The position numbers were made by a program, and so were the translations under genes. The notes under the pieces were generated by a model that did no database searches, was not told the DNA's origin, and saw only the letters and a program-made list of their open reading frames with translations. Below are positions 16,163 to 23,970 of a stretch of DNA of 26,679 nt, piece by piece; position 1 is the stretch's first letter, and each line of letters opens with the position of its first letter. The stretch comes from an uncultured Eggerthellaceae bacterium (GTDB taxonomy: Bacteria > Actinomycetota > Coriobacteriia > Coriobacteriales > Eggerthellaceae): assembly GCA_958454405.1 (NCBI GenBank), contig CAUEBO010000038.1, forward strand, positions 1 to 26,679. The letters are read 5' to 3'.

Positions 16163-16225
16163 AGTATTGGCTGCCGCAGGGCGTTGAGCAATACCGCATG
16201 CTGGGGTATTCGCCCGCTACCCCAG
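16163..16225 (-). promoter_or_regulatory. FAD3 promoter with upstream palindromic operator candidate
   Basis: On the minus strand TTGCTC (complement of 16186-16191) and AATACT (complement of 16163-16168) are separated by 17 bases and form a plausible weak promoter. Upstream is a perfect 8-bp inverted repeat, CTGGGGTA-N9-TACCCCAG (16201-16225). It is overlapped by a second one, AATACC-N9-GGTATT (16190-16210). The larger repeat is centred near -57 from the expected start, where activators of the LuxR class often bind. A poor promoter plus an upstream palindrome fits activator-dependent expression. Confidence 0.5.
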
Positions 16226-16377
16226 TTTGGTGGAGGCTCCGCCTTCTTTGCGGCGCGCTTTCCCCGCCGCATGCAGGCCGCCGTCCACCGCTTCGCGCGC
16301 GATGGGCGGCGGGGTTTGGAAGCGCGATGGAAAGCGGCGCGCCCGACGCATCTTCGCCTCGCGCGCGCCGTGCTTTG

Positions 16378-16386
16378 TGGTACTAT
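16378..16386 (+). promoter_or_regulatory. extended -10 promoter of ruvCAB
   Basis: TGGTACTAT (16378-16386) matches an extended -10 (TGn plus TACTAT), 66 bases before the ruvC start. The -35 region is not recognisable. Confidence 0.45.
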
Positions 16387-16451
16387 GGCAACGAACATAC
16401 GTTTGCAAAGCTCGGCATCTCCGCGCGGCAGGGGAGTGGCGAAGGGAATCC

Positions 16452-16991
16452 ATGGAACGAGAAGCTCGAACCATCCTCGGCATCGATCCCGGTCTGGCCA
16501 ACACCGGCTGGGGCATCGTGTCGCAATGCGGCCCGCACCTGTCATGCGTGGCGTACGGGTGCGTCTCCACATCGAAGGAGGCGCCGCTCGCGCAGCGCTT
16601 GCGGAAGATCCACGAGCAGATGGGCGCGGTGGTGGCCCGCTTCGAGCCGTCTTGCGTCGGCATCGAGACGGTGTGGTTCGGCGTGAACGTGCAGAGCGCG
16701 TTCGCCACGGGCCAAGCGCGCGGCGCGGCCCTCGTGGCATGCGCCGAGCGCGATCTGGAGGTGCTGGAGTTCTCTCCCAGCCAGATCAAACTGGCCGTGG
16801 TGGGCACCGGATCGGCCGAGAAGGACCAGGTTCAGTACATGGTGCGCCAGCTTCTGTCGCTCGAGGACGTGCCGCGGCCCGACCACGCGGCCGATGCGCT
16901 GGCGGCGGCCATCTGCTATACGACGCACGAGGGCTATGCGTCCGCGACGCGGCGGGCAGGCGTGCGCGCGGCAGCGAAAGGAGCGCAATGA
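16452..16991 (+). CDS. ruvC: crossover junction endodeoxyribonuclease RuvC
   Basis: RuvC cuts Holliday junctions symmetrically during homologous recombination. The 179-residue protein has GIDPGLANTGWG at the N-terminus with catalytic D12, then E72 in VGIETVWFG, and H145 and D148 in PDHAADALA. This is the Asp/Glu/His/Asp set found in Thermus-type RuvC. Length is normal. The start ATG 16452 follows AAGGGA 5 bases upstream; the frame continues upstream through non-coding DNA. The ruvC stop overlaps the ruvA start (ATGA at 16988-16991), so the two are translationally coupled. Confidence 0.95.
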   Translation: MEREARTILGIDPGLANTGWGIVSQCGPHLSCVAYGCVSTSKEAPLAQRLRKIHEQMGAVVARFEPSCVGIETVWFGVNVQSAFATGQARGAALVACAERDLEVLEFSPSQIKLAVVGTGSAEKDQVQYMVRQLLSLEDVPRPDHAADALAAAICYTTHEGYASATRRAGVRAAAKGAQ

Positions 16992-17605
16992 TCGCGTTTT
17001 TGAAGGGCGTGCTGAACGCCAAGACCGCCACGACCGCTTTCGTCGAGGTGAACGGCGTCGGATTCGCCGTGGGCATGTCCCAGGCCGGCCTGTCGAAGCT
17101 GCCCGAAGCCGGGGCTTCCGTCCAGATCCACACCTACCTGCAGGTGCGCGACGACGCGCTGGCGCTGTACGGGTTCCTCTCGCTTGAGGAAAAGGCTTTG
17201 TTCGAGCAGCTCATCAGCGTGGGAGGCGTGGGCCCGAAAGTGGCGCTGGCCGCGCTGTCTGCCTTCACGCCGCGTGGGCTGGCCGCGGCCATCGCCTCGC
17301 AGGACGTCGCCGCCGTGCAGAAGATACCCGGCGTGGGAAAGAAGACCGCGTCGCGCATCATCTTGGAGCTGAAGGGGTCGCTCGACCAGGGCGTCGAGGG
17401 ACTGTTCGACGACGCGTCGCCCGCGTCGTCGAGCGATGCGGGCTTGCAGGGGGCGCACGAGGCGCTGCTGTCGATGGGCTTCACGTCCTCTGAGGCCGAT
17501 CTCGCGCTCAAAGGCGCGCCCGAGGGCGAAGCGGAAGGCGTGCTGCTACAATATGCGCTGAAACGATTGGGTTCCGCCGGTCTGCCGACCGGCGGAACGG
17601 CTTGA
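16988..17605 (+). CDS. ruvA: Holliday junction branch migration protein RuvA
   Basis: RuvA binds the four-way junction and loads the RuvB motor. The 205-residue protein has the N-terminal OB fold (FVEVNGVGFAVGMS), two helix-hairpin-helix motifs (VGGVGPKVALAAL near 76-88, IPGVGKKTASRIILELKG near 113-130), an acidic Ser-rich linker, and the C-terminal RuvB-binding domain (ALLSMGFTSSEADLAL). The start ATG overlaps the ruvC stop and has an AAAGGAG site. The last codons contain a perfect 12-bp hairpin. Confidence 0.96.
   Translation: MIAFLKGVLNAKTATTAFVEVNGVGFAVGMSQAGLSKLPEAGASVQIHTYLQVRDDALALYGFLSLEEKALFEQLISVGGVGPKVALAALSAFTPRGLAAAIASQDVAAVQKIPGVGKKTASRIILELKGSLDQGVEGLFDDASPASSSDAGLQGAHEALLSMGFTSSEADLALKGAPEGEAEGVLLQYALKRLGSAGLPTGGTA
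17571..17598 (+). other. 12-bp hairpin inside the 3' end of ruvA
   Basis: GTTCCGCCGGTC (17571-17582) pairs perfectly with GACCGGCGGAAC (17587-17598) around the loop TGCC, ending 4 bases before the ruvA stop codon (TGA 17603-17605). The coding sequence itself forms the stem. No strong T-run follows, so it may slow or partly stop transcription before ruvB. Confidence 0.6.
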
Positions 17606-17754
17606 CGGTGCGGCGTTTCGCAGCTCCGATTCTGGCGCTCCAAGCCCTTCTTGCGCACGAAGCGCGCTTCGTCGGGCTTTCCCGCCGGTCTCGGATGCTG
17701 CGGAAACCTCGCTGACGTTGCTGGACCAGTGGGATGGAACCGGAAAAGGCGGCT

Positions 17755-18816
17755 ATGGCTGACAACGGCATCGAAATAGAAGGCTTGGGATTCGTCGCGG
17801 ACGATGCGGACGCTCCAAGGGCTCCGCGCGCGGTGGAACCCGGCCTGACCGAGGACGATCTGGCCCTCGATCGAAGCCTGCGGCCGAAGCGCCTGGGCGA
17901 CTACCTGGGCCAGACGAAGGTCAAGGAATCGCTCGCCATCCTCATCGAGGCGGCGCAGGCGCGCGGCGACGTGGTGGACCACATCCTGTTCTCCGGGCCT
18001 CCGGGCCTGGGCAAGACGACGCTTGCCACGGTCGTCGCCAACGAGCTGGGCGCCAACATCAAGACGACGAGCGGGCCGGCCATCGAGCGCACGGGCGACC
18101 TCGCGGCCATCCTCACCAACCTCGAGGAAGGCGACGTGCTGTTCATCGACGAGATCCACCGGCTCAACCGCATGGTGGAGGAGGTGCTCTATCCCGCGCT
18201 CGAGGACTTCGCGCTCGACATCGTGGTGGGCAAGGGCCCGGCGGCCCGCTCCATACGCCTCGATCTGCCGCGTTTCACGCTCATCGGGGCAACCACGCGC
18301 ACGGGGCTGCTCACGGGGCCTTTGCGCGACCGGTTCGGCATCGCGTTTCGCCTGCAGTACTACACGCCCGAGGAGCTGTCGTCCATCGTCTACCGTTCGG
18401 CTTCCATCTTGGGCGTGGCCATCGAAGAGGACGGCGCGCTCGAGATAGCGCGCCGCAGCCGCGGAACGCCCCGCCTTGCGAACCGCATGCTCAAGCGCGT
18501 GCGGGACTGGGCGCAGGTGCGCGGCGACGGCGCCATCGACGAGGACGTCGCCGCCCAGGCGCTGAGCTTCTTCGAAGTGGACGCGCTCGGGCTGGACGCG
18601 GTGGACAACCGCATCCTCGAGCTTCTGGCGGTGCGTTTCGAGGGGCGCCCCGTGGGCCTTACGACGCTCGCATCCGCGCTCTCGGAGGATCCGGGCACGC
18701 TGGAGGACGTCTACGAACCGTATCTCATGCAGCAGGGCCTGATGGTGCGCACGCCGAAGGGCCGCCAGGCAACGCCGAGGGCTTACGAGCACCTGGGAAT
18801 CAAACGGAAGGACTAG
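17755..18816 (+). CDS. ruvB: Holliday junction branch migration helicase RuvB
   Basis: RuvB is the hexameric AAA+ motor that drives branch migration with RuvA. Counting from the upstream ATG, Walker A GPPGLGKTT is at 88-96, Walker B and the following segment DEIHRLN at 139-145, and a sensor region GATTRTGLLTGPLRDRFG follows. The C-terminal winged helix ends in GLMVRTPKGRQATPRAYEHLG. The start is uncertain. ATG 17755 has GGAAAAGG (17742-17749) at good spacing and gives 353 residues; ATG 17734 gives 360 but has no clear site. It lies about 130-150 bases after ruvA, and the next gene starts 2 bases after its stop codon begins its spacer. Confidence 0.95.
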   Translation: MADNGIEIEGLGFVADDADAPRAPRAVEPGLTEDDLALDRSLRPKRLGDYLGQTKVKESLAILIEAAQARGDVVDHILFSGPPGLGKTTLATVVANELGANIKTTSGPAIERTGDLAAILTNLEEGDVLFIDEIHRLNRMVEEVLYPALEDFALDIVVGKGPAARSIRLDLPRFTLIGATTRTGLLTGPLRDRFGIAFRLQYYTPEELSSIVYRSASILGVAIEEDGALEIARRSRGTPRLANRMLKRVRDWAQVRGDGAIDEDVAAQALSFFEVDALGLDAVDNRILELLAVRFEGRPVGLTTLASALSEDPGTLEDVYEPYLMQQGLMVRTPKGRQATPRAYEHLGIKRKD

Positions 18817-18817
18817 C

Positions 18818-19321
18818 ATGTTCGAGCAGGACTACCTCATGCGCATCATCTTGCAGTACGCCGAGATACTGCGGCGCAGCTGGTTCAAGGCCCGTGAGGA
18901 CAAGGATCCGAAAGCCGCGGCCGCCATGCTGGAAGACGCCGTGGGGGAGGCCACCGACATCGACGGCGCCACGTTGCTCTCGCTGTCGCCCGAATCCATC
19001 GCCAGCGTGCTGCAGGTTTCGGGAACCGACCCCCATGTGATCGAATACGTCGTGCGCAGCCTGGCGCTGGCCTCCGTGTACCTGCGCGAGTCCGGGGACG
19101 AGGAGCAGCTTGCCGACCTGCGGCTTCAGCAGGCGCGGGCGCTGGCCGACGCCTACGGGCTGTACCTGCCCGACAACCCCGAGGACCTGGCCGGTCTGCT
19201 CGACGACGAGGGTCCGAAGGCGGAATCGGCCCTTGTCGACATCGAGACCGGACACGGCTGGGAAGAGCCTGCGCCCCTCGTGGGCGAGCCACGCGGCGAC
19301 GGGGACGAGGGCGGTCGTTAG
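18818..19321 (+). CDS. small conserved protein coupled to ruvB (DUF6483-like)
   Basis: A 167-residue soluble protein. The ATG is separated from the ruvB stop by a single base, so the two are very probably translated together. The N-terminus MFEQDYLMRIILQYAEILRR resembles proteins annotated as DUF6483, from memory; function unknown. Residues 25-125 look mostly helical, with a tetratricopeptide-like feel (AAAMLEDAVGEATDI, then ADLRLQQARALADAYGLY). The C-terminal 40 residues are acidic and Gly/Pro-rich, probably disordered. No catalytic motif, signal peptide or membrane segment is visible. Confidence 0.8.
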   Translation: MFEQDYLMRIILQYAEILRRSWFKAREDKDPKAAAAMLEDAVGEATDIDGATLLSLSPESIASVLQVSGTDPHVIEYVVRSLALASVYLRESGDEEQLADLRLQQARALADAYGLYLPDNPEDLAGLLDDEGPKAESALVDIETGHGWEEPAPLVGEPRGDGDEGGR

Positions 19322-19463
19322 CGGCGCCGGCGGGCCCGATCCGCTCCGGTCGTGGTGAGTCCATGGTGATCGGCGGAGAACGCGGTCTTTTGCCCTCTTT
19401 GCGCTAGAGTAGCGTTCTTGTAATCCCAATCGGGTCGCCTTCGCGTTGCAGAAGGACCGTTCG

Positions 19464-20738
19464 ATGAACATGAAGCACTGGCTGGTTCGGCCTCAGAAGA
19501 ACCTCGGTCCGCTCGGGCTCACCGTCCTGCTGGTCGTCGCAAGCCTGATGACGCCGTTGTCCCTCGACATGTACACGCCTGCCGTGCCGCACATGGCCGA
19601 GCATTTCAACGCCGATGCCGGCACCGTCAACCTGACGCTGGTGGGCTACTTCCTGTTCTTCGCCGTGGGGCTGCTGGTGTTCGGGCCCTTGAGCGACCGC
19701 TGCGGCCGAAGGCCCGTCTTGCTTGCGGGCATGGCGGCATACACGGCTGCCAGCGCGCTGTGCGCCCTTTCCTTCGACATTTGGATGCTCGTGGCCTTCC
19801 GCGTCATGCAGGCGCTGGGCGCCGGAGCCGTGAGCGCCGTTTCGACGGCCGTCGTGAAGGACGCCTTCGCGGCCGACAAACGTGAAACCGTCCTCACCGT
19901 GGTCCAGGTCATGTTCGTGGTCGGACCCGTGCTCGCGCCCGTCGTCGGCGCGCTTGTCCTGCAGGTCGCCGACTGGCGCATGACGTTCGTCGTCCTGGCG
20001 GCCATCGGCGCGGCGTGCTGCGTGTTCGCGGTCCTGTTCGAGGAGACGCTGCCTCGCGAGGAGCGCTTCGGGGGCTCGGTGCTGCGCAGCCTGGGCCAGC
20101 TTGGCGCAGTTGCCCGCAACAAAGGGTTCTCGGCGTTTTTGTGCATCGTCGGTGCGTACAACCTCCCGTTCATGGCCTATATCGCGGTGGGATCGTACGT
20201 GTACATCTCGTTCTTCGGCCTGAGCGAGCTCGCGTACAGCCTCTACTTCGCTTTGGCTGCGCTGCTCACCGTGGCAGGCCCCCTGATCTGGCTCAAAGCA
20301 TCGAAGCACGTGAGCGCGCGCAGCTTCACGACTTTCCTGACGGCGGTGGCGCTGTGTTCCGGCGCGGCTATGCTGCTCGTGGGGCAGCGGGGCCCGGCGC
20401 TGTTCTGCGCCACGTTTCTGGTCTTCGCCGTCACGGAGGCCTGCATTCGCCCCTACAGCACGAACATACTGCTCTCGCAGCAGGAGGGCGACACCGGGGC
20501 CGCGTCTTCGCTCATCAACTTCGCCCACACCGCCATCGGCTGCGTGGGCATGGTGCTCGCCGTGCTGCCGTGGCCGAACTACGTCGTGGGCATCGGGGTC
20601 ATCATCGTTGCGACCATGGCCGTTGCAGGCGCCAGCTGGATCGCGCTGCTCAAGTCGAGCGTTCCGCTCGCGGGCATCAAGGAGGCGGAGCCAAAGCGCT
20701 CCACCGAGGCCGACCCTGCGCGGACCGCCTCGCGGTAG
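19464..20738 (+). CDS. MFS drug-efflux transporter (Bcr/CflA-like)
   Basis: A 424-residue inner-membrane protein with about 12 hydrophobic helices. The first helix ends in SLDMYTPAVPHMAEHF, typical of the Bcr/CflA drug:proton antiporter branch. The loop after helix 2 has the MFS motif A (GPLSDRCGRRPVL). Helix 5 has the antiporter motif C style GPVLAPVVGALV. It probably exports small toxic molecules using the proton gradient; the substrate cannot be told. ATG 19464 is chosen because AGAAGGA lies 7 bases upstream; a TTG 18 bases earlier is less likely. It stands alone, without a regulator next to it. Confidence 0.9.
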   Translation: MNMKHWLVRPQKNLGPLGLTVLLVVASLMTPLSLDMYTPAVPHMAEHFNADAGTVNLTLVGYFLFFAVGLLVFGPLSDRCGRRPVLLAGMAAYTAASALCALSFDIWMLVAFRVMQALGAGAVSAVSTAVVKDAFAADKRETVLTVVQVMFVVGPVLAPVVGALVLQVADWRMTFVVLAAIGAACCVFAVLFEETLPREERFGGSVLRSLGQLGAVARNKGFSAFLCIVGAYNLPFMAYIAVGSYVYISFFGLSELAYSLYFALAALLTVAGPLIWLKASKHVSARSFTTFLTAVALCSGAAMLLVGQRGPALFCATFLVFAVTEACIRPYSTNILLSQQEGDTGAASSLINFAHTAIGCVGMVLAVLPWPNYVVGIGVIIVATMAVAGASWIALLKSSVPLAGIKEAEPKRSTEADPARTASR

Positions 20739-20911
20739 CGCCGTTCTTCCTGCCGGGGGCCTTGCGCGGCCAACGCGGTCGGTCTGGGCCTTTCGCCAAG
20801 GCGCGTCCTCGTGCGCCCGCAGCTGCTTCGGCGTGCGGAATGCAATCTGACGAAACGGTAAAAAATAACGGCAAAAGAAAGAATCCCGGCCCTTTTCGCT
20901 TCGCTTTAGCG
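20739..20911 (+). other. intergenic region before the cold-shock gene
   Basis: The left part is GC-rich, without a clear terminator for the MFS gene; a GGCC-N6-GGCC repeat is the only symmetry. From 20850 to 20885 the sequence becomes A-rich (TAAAAAATAA, AAAAGAAAGAA), which may act as an UP element ahead of the csp promoter. Confidence 0.4.
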
Positions 20912-21011
20912 TATAGTAAACACGTGCTCTCGAGGTGAGAGCGAGTGCTGCCACCACGCAGCATGTAGTGGTGCCTTCCCGAATGGTCGGGAAGAGGAAA
21001 GAGGATTTAAA
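20912..21011 (+). promoter_or_regulatory. csp promoter and structured 5' leader
   Basis: A -10 box TATAGT (20912-20917) precedes a leader of about 90 bases that can fold into three consecutive perfect hairpins. These are GCTCTC-GAGGT-GAGAGC (20926-20942), CACCAC-N10-GTGGTG (20952-20973) and CTTCCCGA-ATGG-TCGGGAAG (20975-20994). The ribosome site AGAGGA follows at about 20999-21005. Cold-shock mRNAs in other bacteria use long structured leaders to sense temperature and control decay and translation, so a similar role is likely here. Confidence 0.6.
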
Positions 21012-21215
21012 ATGGCAGAAGGTACTGTTAAGTGGTTCAACCCCGAAAAAGGCTATGGGTTCATCTCCCAGAACGATGGCGAAGACCTCTTCGTCCACTT
21101 CTCTGAGATCAAGATGGACGGGTTCAAGACCCTTGACGAAGGCGCTGCAGTGCAGTTCGACGTCACGACTGGCCAGAACGGCAAGCTCCAGGCAAGCAAC
21201 GTGACGAAGGCGTAA
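21012..21215 (+). CDS. cold-shock protein (CspA family)
   Basis: A 67-residue single cold-shock domain, the usual length. It binds single-stranded RNA and DNA and melts RNA secondary structure. RNP1 is KGYGFIS (13-19) and RNP2 is DLFVHF (25-30), with the aromatic W8/F9 of KWFNPEKG. The GC content is visibly lower than in its neighbours, as expected for a very highly expressed gene with selected codons. It has its own promoter, structured leader and strong terminator, so it is a single-gene transcript. Confidence 0.97.
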   Translation: MAEGTVKWFNPEKGYGFISQNDGEDLFVHFSEIKMDGFKTLDEGAAVQFDVTTGQNGKLQASNVTKA

Positions 21216-21239
21216 GCACGATTCACAACAAAATGCCGA

Positions 21240-21269
21240 AATGACCCCGCATGCGCGGGGTCATTTTTT
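21240..21269 (+). terminator. rho-independent terminator of csp
   Basis: A perfect 11-bp stem, AATGACCCCGC (21240-21250) with GCGGGGTCATT (21255-21265), has the tetraloop ATGC and is followed by a T-run to 21269. Confidence 0.95.
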
Positions 21270-21356
21270 GTACGTGGGGCAGTGCGCCTTCGGAAGGTTC
21301 TGCAAAGGGGACCGCGCCGATCACCGCGCTGCTCGTGTCAGAGGCAAGGAGCGACC

Positions 21357-22394
21357 ATGGGCAATCCCAACGATTCGTACGAAGGCGCCACGTTCGCCAA
21401 CCGCTTCCTTTTGCGCGAGGACCTGCCGGGCATCCTTCACAGCAGCTACGCCATCGAGAACTTCTACTTCACCGATCGGCTCGATCTGTTCGCCGTGGTG
21501 GAACCGGGCCGGCGGGCCCTGCTCGTCGACACGGGCCACCCCGCCATGTGCGGCACCGAGCCGCTCGACCGCATCGTGGAAGACCTTGACGTTCCGTGGG
21601 AGAACGTCGAGGTCTTCGTGACGCATTTCCACGACGACCACGATGCCAACCTGCAGTACGTTCTGGACCGCGGAGCCGGCAACTTCTACTGCGGGCCCGC
21701 GGTGCCGTGGTCTGAAGAGGCGCGCGAGGCCTTCCTCCGCCAGACGGGCGCCGTGCGCGCCGGGGACCGCGCCATCGCCGAATGGGCTGACATCCTCATG
21801 GGGCGCGACCATTTCACGCCGGAGATGGAGGAGCGCGTGCGGCAGCTGGCCGAGGGGGAGGTGCTCTCGATCGCCGGCTACGATCTTGAAGTGCTGTACA
21901 CGCCTGGGCATACGGTGGAGCATGCGAGCCTGCTCGATCGGAGGCACGGCTTCATCTTCGCCGGCGACCATCTGCTGGATTCGGCGCCCGGCCTCATGCA
22001 GTTCGATGCGTCGGGCCGCCTGCTCGAGCGTTTCTTCGCCAGCGTCCGCGACATCCGCTCCATGCGCCTGGGCACGGCGTTCATGAGCCATTGCGACTCG
22101 TTCACGACCACGGACGAAGTGGACGAGTTCATCGACGGCGTGTTCGCGAAGTACGAGAAGCCTCTGAACCGCGTGCGCGACCTGGCGCGCGAACTCGGCC
22201 CCGTCACCGCGTACGATCTGGCTCGCGCGTTCTACGCGTACCTTCCCCATGGCATGGCGGGCGAGCCAGAATCCCGCCGCGTGCGGCGCGTGGCCATCCC
22301 GTTCGCCTACTTGGAGTACCTGGTGGGCTGCGGGGAGCTCGATCGCTTCGAAGAGAGCGACGGCTGCTTCGTCTACGCGACGGCTAGGCGATGA
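21357..22394 (+). CDS. MBL-fold metallo-hydrolase
   Basis: A 345-residue metallo-beta-lactamase-fold protein. The zinc motif THFHDDHD gives H90, H92, D94 and H95. Further metal ligands come from the GHTVEH segment and from FAGDH, where D bridges the two metals. A C-terminal helical extension (about 245-345) follows the core, as in several MBL hydrolases acting on thioesters or small metabolites. The substrate cannot be assigned. The ATG at 21357 is set by AAGGAG six bases upstream. Its stop codon lies 11 bases inside the convergent queA 3' end. Confidence 0.88.
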   Translation: MGNPNDSYEGATFANRFLLREDLPGILHSSYAIENFYFTDRLDLFAVVEPGRRALLVDTGHPAMCGTEPLDRIVEDLDVPWENVEVFVTHFHDDHDANLQYVLDRGAGNFYCGPAVPWSEEAREAFLRQTGAVRAGDRAIAEWADILMGRDHFTPEMEERVRQLAEGEVLSIAGYDLEVLYTPGHTVEHASLLDRRHGFIFAGDHLLDSAPGLMQFDASGRLLERFFASVRDIRSMRLGTAFMSHCDSFTTTDEVDEFIDGVFAKYEKPLNRVRDLARELGPVTAYDLARAFYAYLPHGMAGEPESRRVRRVAIPFAYLEYLVGCGELDRFEESDGCFVYATARR

Positions 22395-23463
22395 ACATGG
22401 CGTCGCCGAACGAGAGCATGCGGTAGCGCTCTTCGATGGCGTGTTGGTAGGCAGCCATGATGTGCTCGCGCGACGAGAACGCGCTCACCAGCATCATGAG
22501 CGTGGAGCGCGGCACGTGGAAGTTCGTGACGAGCGCGTCCACCACGTGGAATTCCGATCCCGGCAGCAGGTAGAGCGACGTGGCCTCGCGCTCGCGTGCG
22601 CGCACGGCGCCGGCCTCGGCGTCCCAGGCGCTCTCCAGGCTGCGCACGCTCGTGGTTCCCACGGCCACCACGCGGCCGCTGCGCTCGCGCGCCTGTGCTA
22701 TCGCGGCGGCCGTGCGCTCGGGCACTGTGTAGAACTCCGTATGGATGGTGTGTTGCGCGGGATCGTCCTCGTCCACGATGCGGAACGTGTCCAGGCCCAC
22801 TTCCAGCTCCACGGTTTCCCAGCGCACGCCCTGCTCGCGCAGGCGCTCGATGAGCTGGGGCGTGAAATGCAGGCCGGCCGTGGGCGCGGCGGCCGAGCTC
22901 TCGCGGCGGGAGTACACCGTCTGGTACAGCTCCTCGTCGCCGGCGTAGTCTTTGATGTAGGGCGGAAGCGGCGTGTGGCCAACGGCGTGCAGCGCCTCGT
23001 CAAGCGAGGGCAGGGGCGTGGTGAGGCGTGCCAGGCGCTCGCCTTTCTGGGCATCTTCCAGCCAGTCCACGATCTCGGCCGACAGCGCCACGGTGCCCGC
23101 GGCGTCTGTGAAGTCCACCACGGCGCCGGTACCGGGCTTGAGGCGCTTGCCGGGGCGCACGAGCACTTCCCACAGCGCGCTGCGGTTCTCGGTGGGCGTG
23201 CCGTGCTGGCGCAGCAGGAACACCTCGGCCGCACCGCCCGTGCCGCGCTTCGCGCCCAGCAGGCGCGCGGGCATGACGCGCGTCTCGTTCGCCACCAAGA
23301 GGTCGCCCGGGCGCAGGTAGTCGGCGATGTCGCGGAAGATGCGGTCCTCCAGCGCGCCGGTCGCGCGGTCCATGACCAACAGGCGGCACCCGTCGCGGTC
23401 GGCGGCGGGCTCTTGGGCGATGAGCTCGGGGGGAAGGTCGTAGTCGAAGTCGGAGGTTTTCAT
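22384..23463 (-). CDS. queA: S-adenosylmethionine:tRNA ribosyltransferase-isomerase QueA
   Basis: QueA transfers and isomerises the ribosyl part of SAM onto preQ1-modified tRNA, giving epoxyqueuosine-tRNA. The 359-residue protein has family marks throughout: the N-terminal FDYDLPPELIAQEPA, then RVMPARLLGAKRGTGG, APTAGLHFT near 215-225, and TFHVDALVTNFHVPRSTL-like sequence near the end, where LPGSEFHVVDALVTNFH is read. Length is normal. The ATG follows AAAGGA. It converges on the MBL gene with an 11-base overlap. queH and tgt of the same pathway lie 1-3 kb away. Confidence 0.95.
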   Translation of the reverse strand: MKTSDFDYDLPPELIAQEPAADRDGCRLLVMDRATGALEDRIFRDIADYLRPGDLLVANETRVMPARLLGAKRGTGGAAEVFLLRQHGTPTENRSALWEVLVRPGKRLKPGTGAVVDFTDAAGTVALSAEIVDWLEDAQKGERLARLTTPLPSLDEALHAVGHTPLPPYIKDYAGDEELYQTVYSRRESSAAAPTAGLHFTPQLIERLREQGVRWETVELEVGLDTFRIVDEDDPAQHTIHTEFYTVPERTAAAIAQARERSGRVVAVGTTSVRSLESAWDAEAGAVRAREREATSLYLLPGSEFHVVDALVTNFHVPRSTLMMLVSAFSSREHIMAAYQHAIEERYRMLSFGDAMFIA

Positions 23464-23511
23464 GCGTGCGCGTCCTTTGTGCGGTTCGTATCGCGGGTTG
23501 TCGAGCCACCT

Positions 23512-23517
23512 ATTATA
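23512..23517 (-). promoter_or_regulatory. -10 box for queA
   Basis: The minus strand reads TATAAT across 23517-23512, 49 bases before the queA start. The -35 region is weak. It separates queA transcription from the upstream vapBC pair. Confidence 0.55.
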
Positions 23518-23547
23518 GGCGTTCGCGCAAGCCGGCGGAACCAGCGC

Positions 23548-23970
23548 CTATCCGTCCCATTCCATCTCGTACCAGCATTCCAGCGAAAGCCCCGGCACGC
23601 GCTTGAACTCGTCCACGTTGTATGTGACGAGCACCGCGTTGTTCGCCACTGCGGTGGCGGCGATGATGAGGTCGTTCGGCCCGATCTTCTTTCCTGCCAT
23701 TTCAAGCTCTCCGCGTATGCGCGCGTAGGCATGCGCGCATTTCGAGTCAAACGGCACCACTTCGAACGGCAGCGTGAATTCATCGACGAGCCAACGGGTT
23801 TTTTCCGGCCGCTTGCTTTTTTCGATGCCGAGCCTCAACTCGCCTTCCACGATAGCGGGGATTTTGAAGAGCTTCGGACTGCTATTGCGCATCATGTCGT
23901 AAGCGTAGGGGAGTTCTCCGCGCATGAAATCGATGCAGATATTGGAGTCGAGAAGATACACGGCCTTCAC
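23548..23970 (-). CDS. vapC: VapC-type PIN-domain ribonuclease toxin
   Basis: A 140-residue PIN-domain protein. It shows the acidic active-site set expected for a magnesium-dependent RNase: D8 in LLDSNICIDFM, E42 or E44 in AIVEGELRLG, D100 in GPNDLIIAATA, and D120 in TYNVDEF. VapC toxins usually cut tRNA or rRNA when freed from VapB. The start is GTG at 23970, immediately after the vapB stop codon, so the two are coupled. Composition is less GC-rich than in flanking genes, hinting at acquisition. It lies between queA and queH. Confidence 0.9.
   Translation of the reverse strand: MKAVYLLDSNICIDFMRGELPYAYDMMRNSSPKLFKIPAIVEGELRLGIEKSKRPEKTRWLVDEFTLPFEVVPFDSKCAHAYARIRGELEMAGKKIGPNDLIIAATAVANNAVLVTYNVDEFKRVPGLSLECWYEMEWDG

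Larger units (their letters stand above)
16106..16451. other. divergent intergenic region, FAD3 / ruvC
   Basis: These 346 bases hold the FAD3 promoter and operator candidate on the left and an extended -10 promoter for ruvC on the right. I see no gene in the middle; frames crossing it are extensions of ruvC or antisense shadows. Confidence 0.55.

Noticed and set aside
14438..17605. A 1055-codon plus-strand open frame.
   Set aside because: It is antisense to FAD3 and runs on through non-coding DNA and out of frame through ruvC into ruvA. Only the last 205 codons, from ATG 16988, are a real gene (ruvA). Long empty frames are common in high-GC DNA.
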